A stretch of 38,968 nt of DNA, taken from NCBI RefSeq assembly GCF_000820125.1, contig NZ_CDBY01000054.1:1-38968 (forward strand), read 5' to 3'. Each line of letters opens with the position of its first letter. Within the stretch, counting starts at the first letter, position 1. Both the position numbers and the translations under genes were made by a program. Below are positions 10,249-19,564 of the stretch, piece after piece. The notes under the pieces were generated by a model that saw nothing but the letters and a program-made list of their open reading frames with translations, was not told where the DNA came from and did no database searches. This DNA is from Aeromonas simiae (GTDB lineage: Bacteria > Pseudomonadota > Gammaproteobacteria > Enterobacterales > Aeromonadaceae).

Positions 10249-12576
10249 TTATTTTTTGCGGGCGTTGGCGAAGGCGGCTGCGAAGGCGTTGCCGAGCGCG
10301 CCGTTTTGCGGTTTGTCTTCCCGCCGCGCACTGCCTTGCTGGCGTTCACGCGGGCCGTTACCGCCGCGCGCGCCGCTAGCGCGACGATCCTCGCCGCGTG
10401 GTTTGCGCTTGCCGGCTTGCTCGTCCATGCGCATGGTGAGCGAGATGCGGCCGCGCGGCACGTCCACCTCCAGCACCTTGACCCGGACTATGTCGCCGGC
10501 CTTGACCACTTCGCGCGGGTCCTTGATGAAGCGATCGGTGAGCGATGAGATGTGCACCAGTCCATCCTGATGCACGCCGACATCGACGAAGGCCCCGAAG
10601 TTGGTGACATTGGTGACCACCCCTTCCAGCACCATCTCGGGCTCGAGATCCGAGACCTTCTCCACCCCCTCGCGGAAGGTGGCGGTCTTGAACTCGGGGC
10701 GCGGGTCACGACCCGGCTTGTCCAGCTCGCCGATGATGTCGGTGACGGTCGGCACGCCGAAGCGCTCGTCGGTGTAGTCGGCGGGTTTGAGCTCCTTGAG
10801 CAGGGCGCTGTTGCCGAGCAGGCTCTCCACCGACTGCTGCAACTTCGCCAAGATGCGCTCCACCACGGGGTAGGATTCCGGGTGTACCGCCGAGCCATCC
10901 AGCGGGTTGGCCCCGCCACGGATGCGCAGGAAGCCCGCGCACTGCTCGAACGCCTTGGGCCCGAGCCGGCTCACCTTGAGCAGTTGCTGACGGCTGGCGA
11001 AGGCGCCGTTGTCATCGCGAAACTGCACTATGTTCTGGGCCAGGGTCTGGCTTAAGCCGGAGACCCGTGCCAGCAGCGGCGCCGAGGCGGTGTTGACGTC
11101 CACCCCGACTGCGTTCACGCAGTCCTCAATCACGGCCTCGAGCTTGCGGGCGAGCTGGGTCTGGCTCACGTCGTGCTGGTACTGGCCGACCCCGATGCTC
11201 TTGGGATCGATTTTCACCAGCTCGGCGAGCGGGTCTTGCAGGCGGCGGGCAATCGAGACGGCGCCACGCAGGGAGACATCGAGATCCGGAAACTCATTGG
11301 CCGCCAGCTCGGAGGCCGAATAGACCGAGGCGCCGGCCTCGCTCACCACGATTTTCTGGGCGCGCGCCTCCGGGTAGCGGCTGAACAGCTCGCCGGCCAG
11401 CTTGTCGGTCTCGCGCGAGGCGGTGCCGTTGCCGATGCTGATGAGCTCGACCTTGTGCTTCACACACAGATCGCGCAGGGTCTTGAGGCTCTGCTCCACC
11501 TGGCGCTTGGGCTCGAATGGATAGATGGTGGCGGTATCGACCAGTTTGCCGGTGGCGTCGACCACGGCCACCTTGACCCCGGTGCGGATCCCCGGGTCCA
11601 GCCCCATGGTGGTGCGCATGCCGGCCGGGGCGGCCATCAGCAGATCCTTGAGGTTCATGGCGAACACCTTGATCGCCTCCTCCTCGGCGCTCTCGCGGAT
11701 GCGGCCGACCAGCTCGGTCTCCATCTGCAAAGAGAGCTTGATACGCCAGGTCCAGCTCACCACCCCCTGCAACCACTTGTCGGCCGGGCGGCCGGAGAAG
11801 CTCAGGCCAAGATGGCGGGCAATGATCCCCTCGCAGGGGCTGGCCCCCTCCTCTTCCCCTGTGTGCAGGGTGAGGGAGATAACCCCCTCGTTACGGCCGC
11901 GCAGCATGGCCAGCACCCGGTGGGAAGGGGCTCTGGCCAGCGGCTCGTCATGTTCGAAGTAGTCCTTGAACTTGGCCCCCTCCTGCTCCTTGCCGGGCAC
12001 CAGGCGGGCGCGCAGGTTGGCGTGCTGCCACAGGAAATCGCGCAGCTTCTCGAGCAGACCAGCCTGCTCGGCGAAGCGCTCCATCAGGATGTAGCGGGCA
12101 CCGTCGAGCACCGCCTTGCTGTCGGCAAACCCTGCCTCGGCGTTGAGGTAGGCGGGGGCTTCCTGCTCCGGCTCGCGCATGGGGTCGCTGAGCAGCAGCT
12201 CGGCCAGCGGCTCGATGCCGGCCTCGATGGCCATCTGCCCCTTGGTGCGGCGCTTGGGCTTGTAGGGGAGGTAGAGATCCTCGAGGCGGGTCTTGCTGTC
12301 GGCCGCGCGGATGTCACGGGCCAGCTCGGCGGTGAGTTTGCCCTGCTCCTCAATGGAGCGCAGTATGCTTTGGCGGCGATCTTCCAGCTCGCGCAGGTAG
12401 CCGAGGCGGCTCTCGAGGTTGCGCAGCTGGGTGTCGTCGAGGCCACCGGTGACCTCTTTGCGGTAGCGGGCGATGAAGGGGACGGTGGCCCCCTCGTCGA
12501 GCAGGCGGATGGCGGCCTGTACTTGCTCTGGGCGGGCCGCCAGCTCGGTGGCGATCTGTGTTTCGATGCTGTTCAT
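10249..12576 (-). CDS. tex: Tex/YhgF family RNA-binding transcription accessory protein
   Basis: Cytoplasmic nucleic-acid-binding protein related to eukaryotic Spt6, linked to transcription and toxin expression in other bacteria. The 775 residues comprise the N-terminal helical Tex region, a YqgF/RNase H-like domain beginning near [18 protein letters not shown] (roughly residue 325), helix-hairpin-helix repeats ([18 protein letters not shown]), and an S1 RNA-binding domain at about 650-722 ([17 protein letters not shown]). A basic, Arg/Gly-rich tail of about 50 residues follows the S1 domain. It starts 20 bases after the greB stop, with GGAGGG upstream on the minus strand, so greB and tex form an operon, a common pairing in gammaproteobacteria. 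Confidence 0.95.
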   Translation of the reverse strand: MNSIETQIATELAARPEQVQAAIRLLDEGATVPFIARYRKEVTGGLDDTQLRNLESRLGYLRELEDRRQSILRSIEEQGKLTAELARDIRAADSKTRLEDLYLPYKPKRRTKGQMAIEAGIEPLAELLLSDPMREPEQEAPAYLNAEAGFADSKAVLDGARYILMERFAEQAGLLEKLRDFLWQHANLRARLVPGKEQEGAKFKDYFEHDEPLARAPSHRVLAMLRGRNEGVISLTLHTGEEEGASPCEGIIARHLGLSFSGRPADKWLQGVVSWTWRIKLSLQMETELVGRIRESAEEEAIKVFAMNLKDLLMAAPAGMRTTMGLDPGIRTGVKVAVVDATGKLVDTATIYPFEPKRQVEQSLKTLRDLCVKHKVELISIGNGTASRETDKLAGELFSRYPEARAQKIVVSEAGASVYSASELAANEFPDLDVSLRGAVSIARRLQDPLAELVKIDPKSIGVGQYQHDVSQTQLARKLEAVIEDCVNAVGVDVNTASAPLLARVSGLSQTLAQNIVQFRDDNGAFASRQQLLKVSRLGPKAFEQCAGFLRIRGGANPLDGSAVHPESYPVVERILAKLQQSVESLLGNSALLKELKPADYTDERFGVPTVTDIIGELDKPGRDPRPEFKTATFREGVEKVSDLEPEMVLEGVVTNVTNFGAFVDVGVHQDGLVHISSLTDRFIKDPREVVKAGDIVRVKVLEVDVPRGRISLTMRMDEQAGKRKPRGEDRRASGARGGNGPRERQQGSARREDKPQNGALGNAFAAAFANARKK

Positions 12577-12596
12577 GGGTCTCTCGTCAGGAGGGA

Positions 12597-13073
12597 TCAG
12601 GGCTGGGTATAGCTGATGGCGTTGATGTACCAGATGGCCTCACCGGCCGGGGTCTGTACCACCGCCTCGTCGTCGACCTCTTTCTTGAGGAGGGCGCGCG
12701 CCATGGGGGAGTCGATGGAGATGTAATCCTTGCGACCGAAGATCTCGTCGTAGCCGACGATGCGAAAGCGCAGGGTATCGCCGGCCTCGTTCTCGATATC
12801 GACCCAGGCACCGAAGAAGACCTTGCCCTCCTGGGCCGGGGAGTGGTCGACGATCTTGAGGTTTTCCAGGCACTTGCGCAGGTAGCGCACGCGCCGGTCA
12901 ATTTCGCGCAGGCGCTTCTTGTTGTACTGGTAGTCGGCATTTTCACTGCGATCGCCGAGACTGGCGGCCCAGCTCACCTTGCGGGTTGTTTCCGGCCGCT
13001 CAACCCGCCACAGTTGGTCCAGCTCCTGCTTGAGGAGGTTGTACCCCTCACGGGTGATCAGTTGGCTTCTCAT
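12597..13073 (-). CDS. greB: Transcript cleavage factor GreB
   Basis: Cytoplasmic factor that enters the RNA polymerase secondary channel and stimulates cleavage of the nascent RNA in backtracked complexes. The 158 residues show the N-terminal coiled-coil with the acidic tip ([21 protein letters not shown]) and the C-terminal FKBP-like domain ([18 protein letters not shown]). GreB rather than GreA is indicated by the [19 protein letters not shown] start and the [13 protein letters not shown] region typical of GreB. It is the first gene of the greB-tex unit and diverges from ompR across a 215-base gap. Confidence 0.96.
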   Translation of the reverse strand: MRSQLITREGYNLLKQELDQLWRVERPETTRKVSWAASLGDRSENADYQYNKKRLREIDRRVRYLRKCLENLKIVDHSPAQEGKVFFGAWVDIENEAGDTLRFRIVGYDEIFGRKDYISIDSPMARALLKKEVDDEAVVQTPAGEAIWYINAISYTQP

Positions 13074-13288
13074 GGGGTGACTGCGTCTCCTTGAGTCGAT
13101 GTGCCTGCATTATTACCCCTGGGCCGGCAAGAGGGAACCGCCGCGCTCATGCCACCCCCTTTGCCATGACGCCTTCACCGACACTCGGCGTCGCAGGTGG
13201 GAAGTTCATACCCGGTAACACAATTATGCTTGCCCACCGATCGCAGTGACCTAACATGGAGCCCGTAGGCAATGACAGAGAGAGAAGC

Positions 13289-14008
13289 ATGAGCCAACAA
13301 CAGAAGATCCTGGTGGTTGATGACGATCCCAAGCTGCGCGCCTTGCTGGAGCGCTACCTGAGCGAGCAGGGATTCTGGGTGCGCGGCGTGGGTAACGGCG
13401 AACAGGCTGACCGGCTGCTGGCCCGTGAAAACTTCCACCTCATGGTGCTCGATCTGATGTTGCCGGGGGAGGATGGCCTCTCCATTTGCCGCCGTCTGCG
13501 CGAGGCCGGCAGCCAGTTGCCCATTCTGATGTTGACCGCCAAGGGCGATGATGTGGATCGCATCGTCGGTCTCGAGATGGGGGCCGATGACTATCTGCCC
13601 AAGCCGTTCAACCCGCGCGAGCTGCTGGCGCGCATCCGTGCCGTGATGCGGCGCCACTCGGTGGAGCTGCCGGGCGCCCCTTCCTCCACGGAGAAGGTGG
13701 TGGAGTTTGGCCCCCATGTGCTCAATCTGGCGACCCGCGAGATGACCTCGAACGGCGAGCCGGTGACCTTGACCAGCGGTGAGTTTGCCGTGCTCAAGGT
13801 GCTGGTGAGCCATCCGCGCGAGCCGCTTTCGCGCGACAAGCTGATGCATTTGGCGCGCGGGCGCGAGTACACCGCGACCGAGCGCAGCATCGATGTGCAG
13901 GTGTCGCGGCTGCGCCGTATGCTAGAGGCCGAGCCCTCCCAACCCCGTTACATCCAGACCGTCTGGGGGCTGGGTTACGTCTTTATTCCGGATGGTAGCG
14001 CCCCATGA
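13289..14008 (+). CDS. ompR: Response regulator OmpR
   Basis: DNA-binding response regulator of the EnvZ-OmpR osmotic stress system, controlling porins and other envelope genes. The 239 residues equal E. coli OmpR in length: receiver domain with acidic pocket VVDDDP and phospho-acceptor D55 ([11 protein letters not shown]), the conserved Thr in MLTAKG and Lys in PKPFNP, then an OmpR/PhoB winged helix with [12 protein letters not shown] as recognition helix and a C-terminal hairpin ([12 protein letters not shown]). The ATG at 13289 ([13 protein letters not shown]) is chosen over an in-frame ATG 11 codons upstream because AGAGAGAAG precedes it and the protein then matches family length. The gene overlaps envZ by four bases (ATGA). 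Confidence 0.95.
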   Translation: MSQQQKILVVDDDPKLRALLERYLSEQGFWVRGVGNGEQADRLLARENFHLMVLDLMLPGEDGLSICRRLREAGSQLPILMLTAKGDDVDRIVGLEMGADDYLPKPFNPRELLARIRAVMRRHSVELPGAPSSTEKVVEFGPHVLNLATREMTSNGEPVTLTSGEFAVLKVLVSHPREPLSRDKLMHLARGREYTATERSIDVQVSRLRRMLEAEPSQPRYIQTVWGLGYVFIPDGSAP

Positions 14009-15315
14009 AACGCGCCTCTTCCATGTTTTCCCGCCTGCTCTGGTTTCTCGGGGCCGTGCTGGTGGTCTATCAGCTGGTCTCTTACGCCACCTTTTACAAC
14101 TACCTGCTCGACCCGACCGTCAAGCAGATCGCCCACCTGCTGGCGAACCAGGTCAAGCTGATCCTGCCGCTTGAGCAGAGCCAGGCGTCGCTGAGTGATG
14201 ATGCCGAGGCGTTGGTCTCGGTGGCGACCGGGGTGGATGTCTACAGCCAGCGGGAGGCAGAAACCAACGGGCTGCGGGAGAGCGATCGCTACCCCTTTCT
14301 CGAGACGCTGATCAGCCGCGAACTGGGCGGGCCAACCCGAGTGCGGGTTGAACTTCAGGAGCACTACATCGTCTGGATCCAGCCGCCTCAGGCCAACAAG
14401 GTGTGGGTGCGCATTCCGCTGACCGAGATTGAGGATGACGATATCCTGCCCATCATCTTCTTCCTCTCGGTCATGTTGGTGGGCACCCTGTTCTGTGCCT
14501 GGTGGTGGGCGCGTCAACTGGTGCGGCCGTTGAAGTGTCTGGAGGAGGGCGCCATTGCGGTCAGCCGTGGCCAGTTCCCGGCGCCAAGCCCAGAGCAGGG
14601 GTCGCGTGAGCTGCGTCGCCTGACTCGCACCTTCAATCACATGTCGCGTTCGCTCCAGAATCTGGTGGAGGAGCGTAACCTGATGATGGCCGGGGTTTCC
14701 CATGACCTGCGCACCCCGCTCACCCGCATCCGCCTCGCCACCGAGATGATGTCTTCCGGCGATGAGTTCCTCAAAGAGAGCATCAACGCCGATATCGACG
14801 AGTCGAATGACATCATCGATCAGTTCATCGACTACATTCGCCCCGACAGCGGCGTCGTCATGGAGAGCATCGATCTGGCGGCCTTGGTGCACGATGCGGT
14901 ATTGCTGCCGGTCGAGCAGGGGCTGGAGGTGACGCTCGATCTGCCGCCCGACGCGCTGCCAGTCGAGTGCAACCCCGTCGGCCTGCGGCGGGTCATCAGC
15001 AATCTCACCACCAATGCCCTGCGCTATGGGGCCAGCCGGCTGTGGGTTGAGCTGCAAGGCGACGAGCATTGGGCACGGCTGCGCCTGTCGGACAACGGCC
15101 CCGGTATTCCGGTGCAGGACTGTGAACGGCTGCTGCGCCCCTTCACCCAGGGGGATGCGGCCCGCACCCGCAGCGGCAGTGGCCTGGGGCTGGCCATCGT
15201 GGCCAAGATCCTGGCCCAGCACCACGGCAGCGTGCGGCTCGGTCGCGCCGAGCAGGGTGGGCTGCTGGTCGAGCTGCGACTGCCGCGACAGCAGCCGCTG
15301 GAGTGGGAAGAGTAG
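14005..15315 (+). CDS. envZ: Sensor histidine kinase EnvZ
   Basis: Inner-membrane sensor kinase that phosphorylates and dephosphorylates OmpR. The 436 residues contain an N-terminal transmembrane helix (about 10-30), a periplasmic domain of about 115 residues, a second transmembrane helix near 153-172, a HAMP linker, the phosphorylated H233 within [14 protein letters not shown], and a HATPase domain with N box ([11 protein letters not shown]), DNGPGIP and GSGLGLAIV. Its start overlaps the ompR stop (ATGA), so the two are translationally coupled. A bidirectional terminator follows at 15324. The protein is slightly shorter than E. coli EnvZ (450) but has all kinase motifs. Confidence 0.95.
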   Translation: MKRASSMFSRLLWFLGAVLVVYQLVSYATFYNYLLDPTVKQIAHLLANQVKLILPLEQSQASLSDDAEALVSVATGVDVYSQREAETNGLRESDRYPFLETLISRELGGPTRVRVELQEHYIVWIQPPQANKVWVRIPLTEIEDDDILPIIFFLSVMLVGTLFCAWWWARQLVRPLKCLEEGAIAVSRGQFPAPSPEQGSRELRRLTRTFNHMSRSLQNLVEERNLMMAGVSHDLRTPLTRIRLATEMMSSGDEFLKESINADIDESNDIIDQFIDYIRPDSGVVMESIDLAALVHDAVLLPVEQGLEVTLDLPPDALPVECNPVGLRRVISNLTTNALRYGASRLWVELQGDEHWARLRLSDNGPGIPVQDCERLLRPFTQGDAARTRSGSGLGLAIVAKILAQHHGSVRLGRAEQGGLLVELRLPRQQPLEWEE

Positions 15316-15323
15316 GGGAAAAG

Positions 15324-15350
15324 AAAAGCGGGCCTGTTGGCCCGCTTTTT
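15324..15350. terminator. Bidirectional terminator between envZ and pckA
   Basis: AAAAGCGGGCC (15324-15334) pairs with GGCCCGCTTTT (15339-15349) around a TGTT loop. A and T flanks make it functional on both strands for the convergent genes envZ (+) and pckA (-). Confidence 0.9.
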
Positions 15351-15365
15351 CATGTCACGCTCGGC

Positions 15366-16994
15366 TTACAGCTGGGGGCCGGCGGCCACCAGACGCTTGC
15401 CTTCGTCGGTATCGGTGAAGCGCTCGAAGTTCTTGATGAAGCGCTGGGCCAGATCCTGCGCCTTGGCATCCCACTGGGTGGGATCGGCGTAGGTATCACG
15501 CGGGTCGAGGATCGCGGTATCGACACCCGGCAGCTTGGTCGGTACTTCCAGGTTAAAGATCGGCAGCTCCTTGGTCGGCGCCTTCTCGATGGAGCCGTCG
15601 AGGATGGCGTCGATGATGCCACGGGTATCCTTGATGGAGATCCGCTTGCCGGTGCCATTCCAGCCGGTGTTGACCAGATAGGCTTCGGCCCCGGAGGCTT
15701 CCATGCGCTTGACCAGCTCTTCACCGTACTTGGTCGGGTGCAAGCTGAGGAAGGCTGCGCCGAAGCAGGAGGAGAAGGTCGGGGTCGGCTCGGTGATGCC
15801 GCGCTCGGTACCGGCCAGCTTGGCGGTGAAACCAGACAGGAAGTGGTACTTGGTCTGCTCCTTGGTCAGCTTGGCGACCGGGGGCAGCACACCGAAGGCA
15901 TCGGCGGTCAGGAAGATCACCTTGGTGGCGTGACCCGCCTTGGAGACCGGCTTGACGATGTTCTCGATGTGATAGATGGGGTAGGAGACTCGGGTGTTCT
16001 CGGTCTTGGAGCCATCATCGAAGTCGATGGTGCCATCCTCGGCGACGGTCACGTTTTCCAGCAGGGCATCGCGACGAATGGCGTTGTAGATGTCCGGCTC
16101 GGCTTCCTTGGAGAGCTTGATGGTCTTGGCGTAGCAGCCGCCTTCGAAGTTGAAGACGCCGTCATCGTCCCAACCGTGCTCGTCGTCACCGATCAGGGCG
16201 CGTTTCGGGTCGGTGGAGAGGGTGGTCTTGCCGGTACCGGAGAGGCCGAAGAAGATGGCCACGTCACCGTCCTGGCCCACGTTGGCGGAGCAGTGCATGG
16301 AGGCGATGCCACGCAGGGGCAGGAAGTAGTTCATCATCGAGAACATGCCCTTCTTCATCTCGCCACCGTACCAGGTGCCGCCGATCAGCTGCATCTTCTC
16401 GGTGAGGTTGAACGCGACGAAGTTCTCGGAGTTGAGACCCTGCTCTTTCCAGTTCGGGTTGGTGCACTTGGCGCCGTTGAGCACCACGAAGTCAGGCTCG
16501 AAGTTTTCCAGCTCTTCGTCGCTCGGACGGATGAACATGTTCTTCACGAAGTGTGCCTGCCAGGCCACCTCGGTAATGATGCGCACGGCCAGACGGGTGT
16601 CCGGGTTGGCACCGCAGAAGCCGTCTACCACGAACAGGCGCTTGCCGGAGAGCTGCTTGGTCACCAGGGATTTCAGGTGTGCCCACACTTCAGGCGTGAT
16701 CGCCTTGTTATCGTTCTTACCCTGGTCAGACCACCACACGGTATCCTGGGTGGTGGCGTCTTTGACGATGTATTTATCTTTCGGGGAGCGTCCGGTGAAG
16801 ATGCCGGTGTTGACATTAACGGCACCCAGCTCAGTGACCACACCACGCTCGTAGCCTTCCAGCTCGGGGCGGGTCTCTTCCGCGAATAGTTGTTCGTAGG
16901 AGGGGTTGCGGATCACGTCGGCCATGTCATGGATGCCGTAACGTGCCAAGCCCAATTTTTGTGCCAAGGTGGTAGATTCAGCCACGATTGTCAT
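15366..16994 (-). CDS. pckA: Phosphoenolpyruvate carboxykinase (ATP)
   Basis: Cytosolic gluconeogenic enzyme: oxaloacetate + ATP to phosphoenolpyruvate + CO2 + ADP. The 542 residues fit the ATP-dependent family (E. coli Pck 540). Visible motifs are the substrate-binding [11 protein letters not shown], the Mn-binding Lys/His region ([11 protein letters not shown] followed by MHCSANVG), the Walker A-like GLSGTGKTT, the GDDEHGW metal/ATP motif and the C-terminal [13 protein letters not shown]. The ATG at 16994 has a GGAG-type site (AGGAGATAAC on the minus strand). Its upstream region carries a 16-bp perfect palindrome at 17045-17060, a likely regulatory site. No CRP consensus was seen. Confidence 0.97.
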   Translation of the reverse strand: MTIVAESTTLAQKLGLARYGIHDMADVIRNPSYEQLFAEETRPELEGYERGVVTELGAVNVNTGIFTGRSPKDKYIVKDATTQDTVWWSDQGKNDNKAITPEVWAHLKSLVTKQLSGKRLFVVDGFCGANPDTRLAVRIITEVAWQAHFVKNMFIRPSDEELENFEPDFVVLNGAKCTNPNWKEQGLNSENFVAFNLTEKMQLIGGTWYGGEMKKGMFSMMNYFLPLRGIASMHCSANVGQDGDVAIFFGLSGTGKTTLSTDPKRALIGDDEHGWDDDGVFNFEGGCYAKTIKLSKEAEPDIYNAIRRDALLENVTVAEDGTIDFDDGSKTENTRVSYPIYHIENIVKPVSKAGHATKVIFLTADAFGVLPPVAKLTKEQTKYHFLSGFTAKLAGTERGITEPTPTFSSCFGAAFLSLHPTKYGEELVKRMEASGAEAYLVNTGWNGTGKRISIKDTRGIIDAILDGSIEKAPTKELPIFNLEVPTKLPGVDTAILDPRDTYADPTQWDAKAQDLAQRFIKNFERFTDTDEGKRLVAAGPQL

Positions 16995-17044
16995 TGTTAT
17001 CTCCTGGGTTCAGAGGTTTGTAGGGTTTTAGCTGACCATCATGC

Positions 17045-17060
17045 TACCACCTAGGTGGTA
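17045..17060. promoter_or_regulatory. 16-bp perfect palindrome upstream of pckA
   Basis: TACCACCTAGGTGGTA is a perfect inverted repeat without spacer, 51-66 bases upstream of the pckA start codon. It overlaps a perfect plus-strand -10 box (17059-17064) by two bases. Its symmetry and position suggest a homodimeric regulator's operator. I do not recognise the regulator. Confidence 0.6.
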
Positions 17061-17064
17061 TAAT
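17056..17064 (+). promoter_or_regulatory. Extended -10 promoter pointing away from pckA
   Basis: TGG directly followed by TATAAT gives a perfect extended -10 element, which can work without a -35 hexamer; none is visible at normal spacing. Predicted transcription start is near 17071 on the plus strand, in a region with no plus-strand coding gene before exeC. Confidence 0.5.
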
Positions 17065-17070
17065 TAAGCG

Positions 17071-17143
17071 ACAGCCATCAAAGTTTATAAAATAGGGTTT
17101 TGTTTTAGTTATAAAGCGAAGGGCGGGTTTCCCCGCCTTTTTT
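17071..17143 (+). ncRNA. Candidate small RNA in the pckA-hslO gap
   Basis: A plus-strand transcript of about 73 nt is predicted from the extended -10 at 17056-17064 to the hairpin and T run ending near 17143. The body is A/U-rich, and the strand bias of the terminator's T run supports plus-strand transcription. It contains no open frame with a ribosome-binding site. Its 3' end touches the hslO stop codon on the opposite strand. I do not recognise a known small RNA family; this is a prediction. Confidence 0.35.
17119..17143 (+). terminator. Hairpin terminator with T run on the plus strand
   Basis: GGCGGG (17122-17127) pairs with CCCGCC (17132-17137), extended by weaker outer pairs, and is followed by six T on the plus strand. 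Read on the minus strand it lies directly after the hslO stop codon but is followed only by CTTCGCTTTAT, a poor U tract. It may serve hslO too, but it is better placed to end a plus-strand RNA. Confidence 0.7.
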
Positions 17144-18024
17144 CAGTGTAACTGGTTTGTATCATTGGCGGGAACCACCTTGAAAAGGCTTTCCACGTCC
17201 ACACCATCGAACAGGTAGTGGCTACCGCAGTAGTCGCAATGCATGTCGATCTGCCCGTGTTCCCTGACAATATCCAGCGCTTCCTCTTTACCAACCTGCA
17301 ACAGGGCGTTCTGGCAGCGCTCCCGTGAACAGGTGCAGTGGAAGGCGACCGGTTGCGGCTCAAACAGTCGCACCTTGTCCTGGTTATAGAGGCGATAGAG
17401 CACCTCTTCGGCCGGCAGGGTGAACAGCTCTTCATCCTTGATGGTGTTGGTCAGCTGCACCAGGTGGTCAAAATCGGCCTCGTGATCTTCGCTCTGGGCC
17501 GGCAGAGCCTGCACCATGATGCCGGCGGCCTTCGGCTCGCCATCCTGCATGCCGGTGCGGATCCACAACCGGGTCGGCAACTGTTCGGATTGGGCAAAAT
17601 AGGCCTCAAGGCAGCCGGCCAGGGTGGGCTCGGAGAGGGCAATGATGCCTTGGTAGCGCTCACCCTGCTCCGGGGTGATGGTAATGATCAGCTGACCGTT
17701 GCCGATCAGGGAGTGGATGTCGGCCTCCGCCGGCAGGGTGCCCTCAACGCGGGCCACGCCACGCAGATGTTGGTTGTGATCGCCGTTGATCACCGCCAGT
17801 TTGACCGGGCCGTCACCTTGCAGTTGCACCGTGATGGAGCCTTCAAACTTGAGCGTGGCGACCAGCAGGCTGGTGGCGACCAGCAGCTCACCGAGCAGGG
17901 CCTGCACCTGCAGCGGGTAGCTTTGGGCGTCGACGATGTGGCGGAAGGTTTGGTCGAGCTGTACCAGCTCACCACGGACTTCATACTCTTCAAACAGATA
18001 ACGATGGAGTTGATCTTGGCTCAT
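17143..18024 (-). CDS. hslO: Redox-regulated chaperone Hsp33
   Basis: Cytoplasmic holdase activated by oxidative unfolding; protects proteins during combined heat and oxidant stress. The 293 residues match Hsp33 length, start with MSQDQLHRYLFEE, contain the conserved core segment GELLVATSLLVATLKFEG, and end with the zinc-binding redox switch C230-x-C232 and C263-x2-C266. An additional Cys at 237 lies between them. Its start is 52 bases downstream of hslR, so the two form the hslR-hslO heat shock operon known from E. coli. The stop codon abuts the hairpin at 17119-17143. Confidence 0.96.
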   Translation of the reverse strand: MSQDQLHRYLFEEYEVRGELVQLDQTFRHIVDAQSYPLQVQALLGELLVATSLLVATLKFEGSITVQLQGDGPVKLAVINGDHNQHLRGVARVEGTLPAEADIHSLIGNGQLIITITPEQGERYQGIIALSEPTLAGCLEAYFAQSEQLPTRLWIRTGMQDGEPKAAGIMVQALPAQSEDHEADFDHLVQLTNTIKDEELFTLPAEEVLYRLYNQDKVRLFEPQPVAFHCTCSRERCQNALLQVGKEEALDIVREHGQIDMHCDYCGSHYLFDGVDVESLFKVVPANDTNQLH

Positions 18025-18076
18025 TGTGATTTCCAGTGATGGGAGGAAGCGAGCGCGCTTCCGTCATGTAAAGGGA

Positions 18077-18469
18077 TCAGTATTGTTTGGCTCGGATGAG
18101 CAGGCGGCGCTCCTGCTTGTCGGGGCGCCGTTCCGGGCTGGGCGCGAACTGGCTGCCGAGCTTGCGAGCCTCGGCATTCTCGGCCTTGCGCTTGAGGCTG
18201 GCCTCGGTTTCCCGATAGAGCAGTTGGGCTTCGGGGGCGCCGCGGCGCTGGCCGCTGATGACCAGCAGCTCGACCTCGCGCTCGTCATGGCCCTGCCAGA
18301 AGCGGATAAGGGCCCCCACTTCAACCAGCTTGCCCGGTTTGCAGCGCTGGCCGTTGTAGTGCACCTTGCCCCCTTCAATCATCTCGCGCGCCATGCTGCG
18401 CGCCTTGTAGAAGCGGGCTGCCCAGAGCCATTTGTCGAGGCGAACCGCGTCGCCATTCTCGTGTGCCAT
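18077..18469 (-). CDS. hslR: Heat shock protein 15 (HslR), S4-domain ribosome rescue factor
   Basis: RNA-binding protein that in E. coli recognises free 50S subunits carrying stranded peptidyl-tRNA and helps recycle them. The 130 residues begin with an S4 RNA-binding domain (VRLDKWLWAARFYKARSMAREMIEGG) and end with a basic tail, as in HslR (133 residues in E. coli). A TAGGAG ribosome-binding site lies upstream on the minus strand. It is the first gene of hslR-hslO and diverges from exeC across 193 bases. Confidence 0.95.
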   Translation of the reverse strand: MAHENGDAVRLDKWLWAARFYKARSMAREMIEGGKVHYNGQRCKPGKLVEVGALIRFWQGHDEREVELLVISGQRRGAPEAQLLYRETEASLKRKAENAEARKLGSQFAPSPERRPDKQERRLLIRAKQY

Positions 18470-18589
18470 GAGAGGGCTCCTACAGATAAAAAAGCGTGGA
18501 ACAAGTATACCAGAGCCATTGTCCTAGGTTGAGCGGTGGCGGGCCCATGGCTGAATGTGACTCAGGCTCCTTTTTCATACGGTGCAAGG

Positions 18590-18614
18590 TTGGGGCGGTT
18601 GTGTCGCAAGCCAA
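18590..18614 (-). promoter_or_regulatory. Possible sigma-32 promoter of hslR-hslO
   Basis: Read on the minus strand, TTGGCT (18614-18609) and CCCCAA (18595-18590) are 13 bases apart, resembling the sigma-32 pattern TTGAAA-N13-15-CCCCAT. The -35 match is weak. It would give a leader of about 115 bases. A second candidate -10, TATACT on the minus strand near 18505, has no good -35. Confidence 0.3.
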
Positions 18615-18662
18615 GGCCGTACACAATAACCCCCTCTATATACAAAAGTTGTTGATGAATCT

Positions 18663-19544
18663 ATGGAAGCGCTGTTCAGGGAAGAGAAGTTGAATCATCT
18701 CCTCACCGTCTTGCGGAAGATGCCCTGGTCACGCGCCAGTCAGTTGCTGTTTCTGGCCCTGCTCCTGCTGCTGGCCCAGCAGTTGGCTGGCCTGACCTGG
18801 CGCTCGCTCGCCATGTTGCAACCGGCCACGGTCGAGCAGTGGCAGCCGCAGGGGCGGATGCCGGCCCCGCCAGGCCAGGGGCAACCGACCTTGCCGCTCG
18901 ACGAGCTGCTCGGTCTCTCGCTGTTTGGCAAGGCTCCGCCAGCCGGTGTCGCACCGCCCAAGGCGGTCGCCATCGATGCGCCGCGCACCCGCCTCAACGT
19001 GCAGTTGACCGGCGTGCTGGCCAGCAACGATCCCAATCGCTCCATTGCCATCATCGCCAACAATAATCTGCAAAACAGCTACGGGCCCGGTGAGGTCATC
19101 GACGGCACCCAGGCCCGCATCCGCATGATCTACCCGGATCGGGTCATCCTCGAGCTGCAGGGGCGCGACGAGACCCTGATGCTCGACGGCGAAGAGTATG
19201 GCAAGCCGCTGCCGGTGACCCCGACCGACAATACGCTGGCGGCCGCTCGTGGCGAGCTGCTCAGCAATCCGGGCAAACTGACCGATTACATCTCTATCGC
19301 GCCGGTACAGGGAGACGGGCGTCTGCTCGGTTATCGCCTCAATCCGGGTAAGAACCCCTCCCTGTTCAACCGCCTCGGCCTCAAGGCCAACGACATGGCG
19401 GTGAGCATCAACGGATTGGATTTAAGGGACAATGCACAGGCCATGCAAGCCATGCAGCAACTGGCTAGCGCCAGCGAGATGACCGTCACCGTGGAGCGGG
19501 ACGGCCAGCCGCATGACCTCCATGTCGGCCTGTCGGAACAATGA
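18663..19544 (+). CDS. exeC: Type II secretion protein C
   Basis: Bitopic inner-membrane protein that couples the inner-membrane platform to the outer-membrane secretin. The 293 residues have a short cytoplasmic N-terminus, one transmembrane helix (about 27-44), a Pro-rich linker, the homology region that contacts the secretin N0 domain (RLNVQLTGVLASNDPNRSIAII), and a C-terminal PDZ domain (GYRLNPGKNPSLFNRLGLKANDMAVSING). First gene of the exe operon. The ATG at 18663 has no strong ribosome-binding site, but no better in-frame start is visible. The promoter must lie in the 193-base gap to hslR; TATATA at 18637-18642 is a weak candidate -10. Confidence 0.94.
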   Translation: MEALFREEKLNHLLTVLRKMPWSRASQLLFLALLLLLAQQLAGLTWRSLAMLQPATVEQWQPQGRMPAPPGQGQPTLPLDELLGLSLFGKAPPAGVAPPKAVAIDAPRTRLNVQLTGVLASNDPNRSIAIIANNNLQNSYGPGEVIDGTQARIRMIYPDRVILELQGRDETLMLDGEEYGKPLPVTPTDNTLAAARGELLSNPGKLTDYISIAPVQGDGRLLGYRLNPGKNPSLFNRLGLKANDMAVSINGLDLRDNAQAMQAMQQLASASEMTVTVERDGQPHDLHVGLSEQ

Positions 19545-19564
19545 TCTGGAGTTACAACAACAAG

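Noticed and set aside
11173..12612. Open frame of about 479 codons antisense to tex
   Set aside because: No family resemblance; the sense strand encodes a complete Tex protein.
15303..16889. Open frame of about 528 codons antisense to pckA
   Set aside because: Gly/Val/Leu-rich shadow of a complete PEP carboxykinase.
16995..17118. CRP site in the pckA upstream region
   Set aside because: No TGTGA-N6-TCACA-like sequence is visible; only the 16-bp palindrome stands out.
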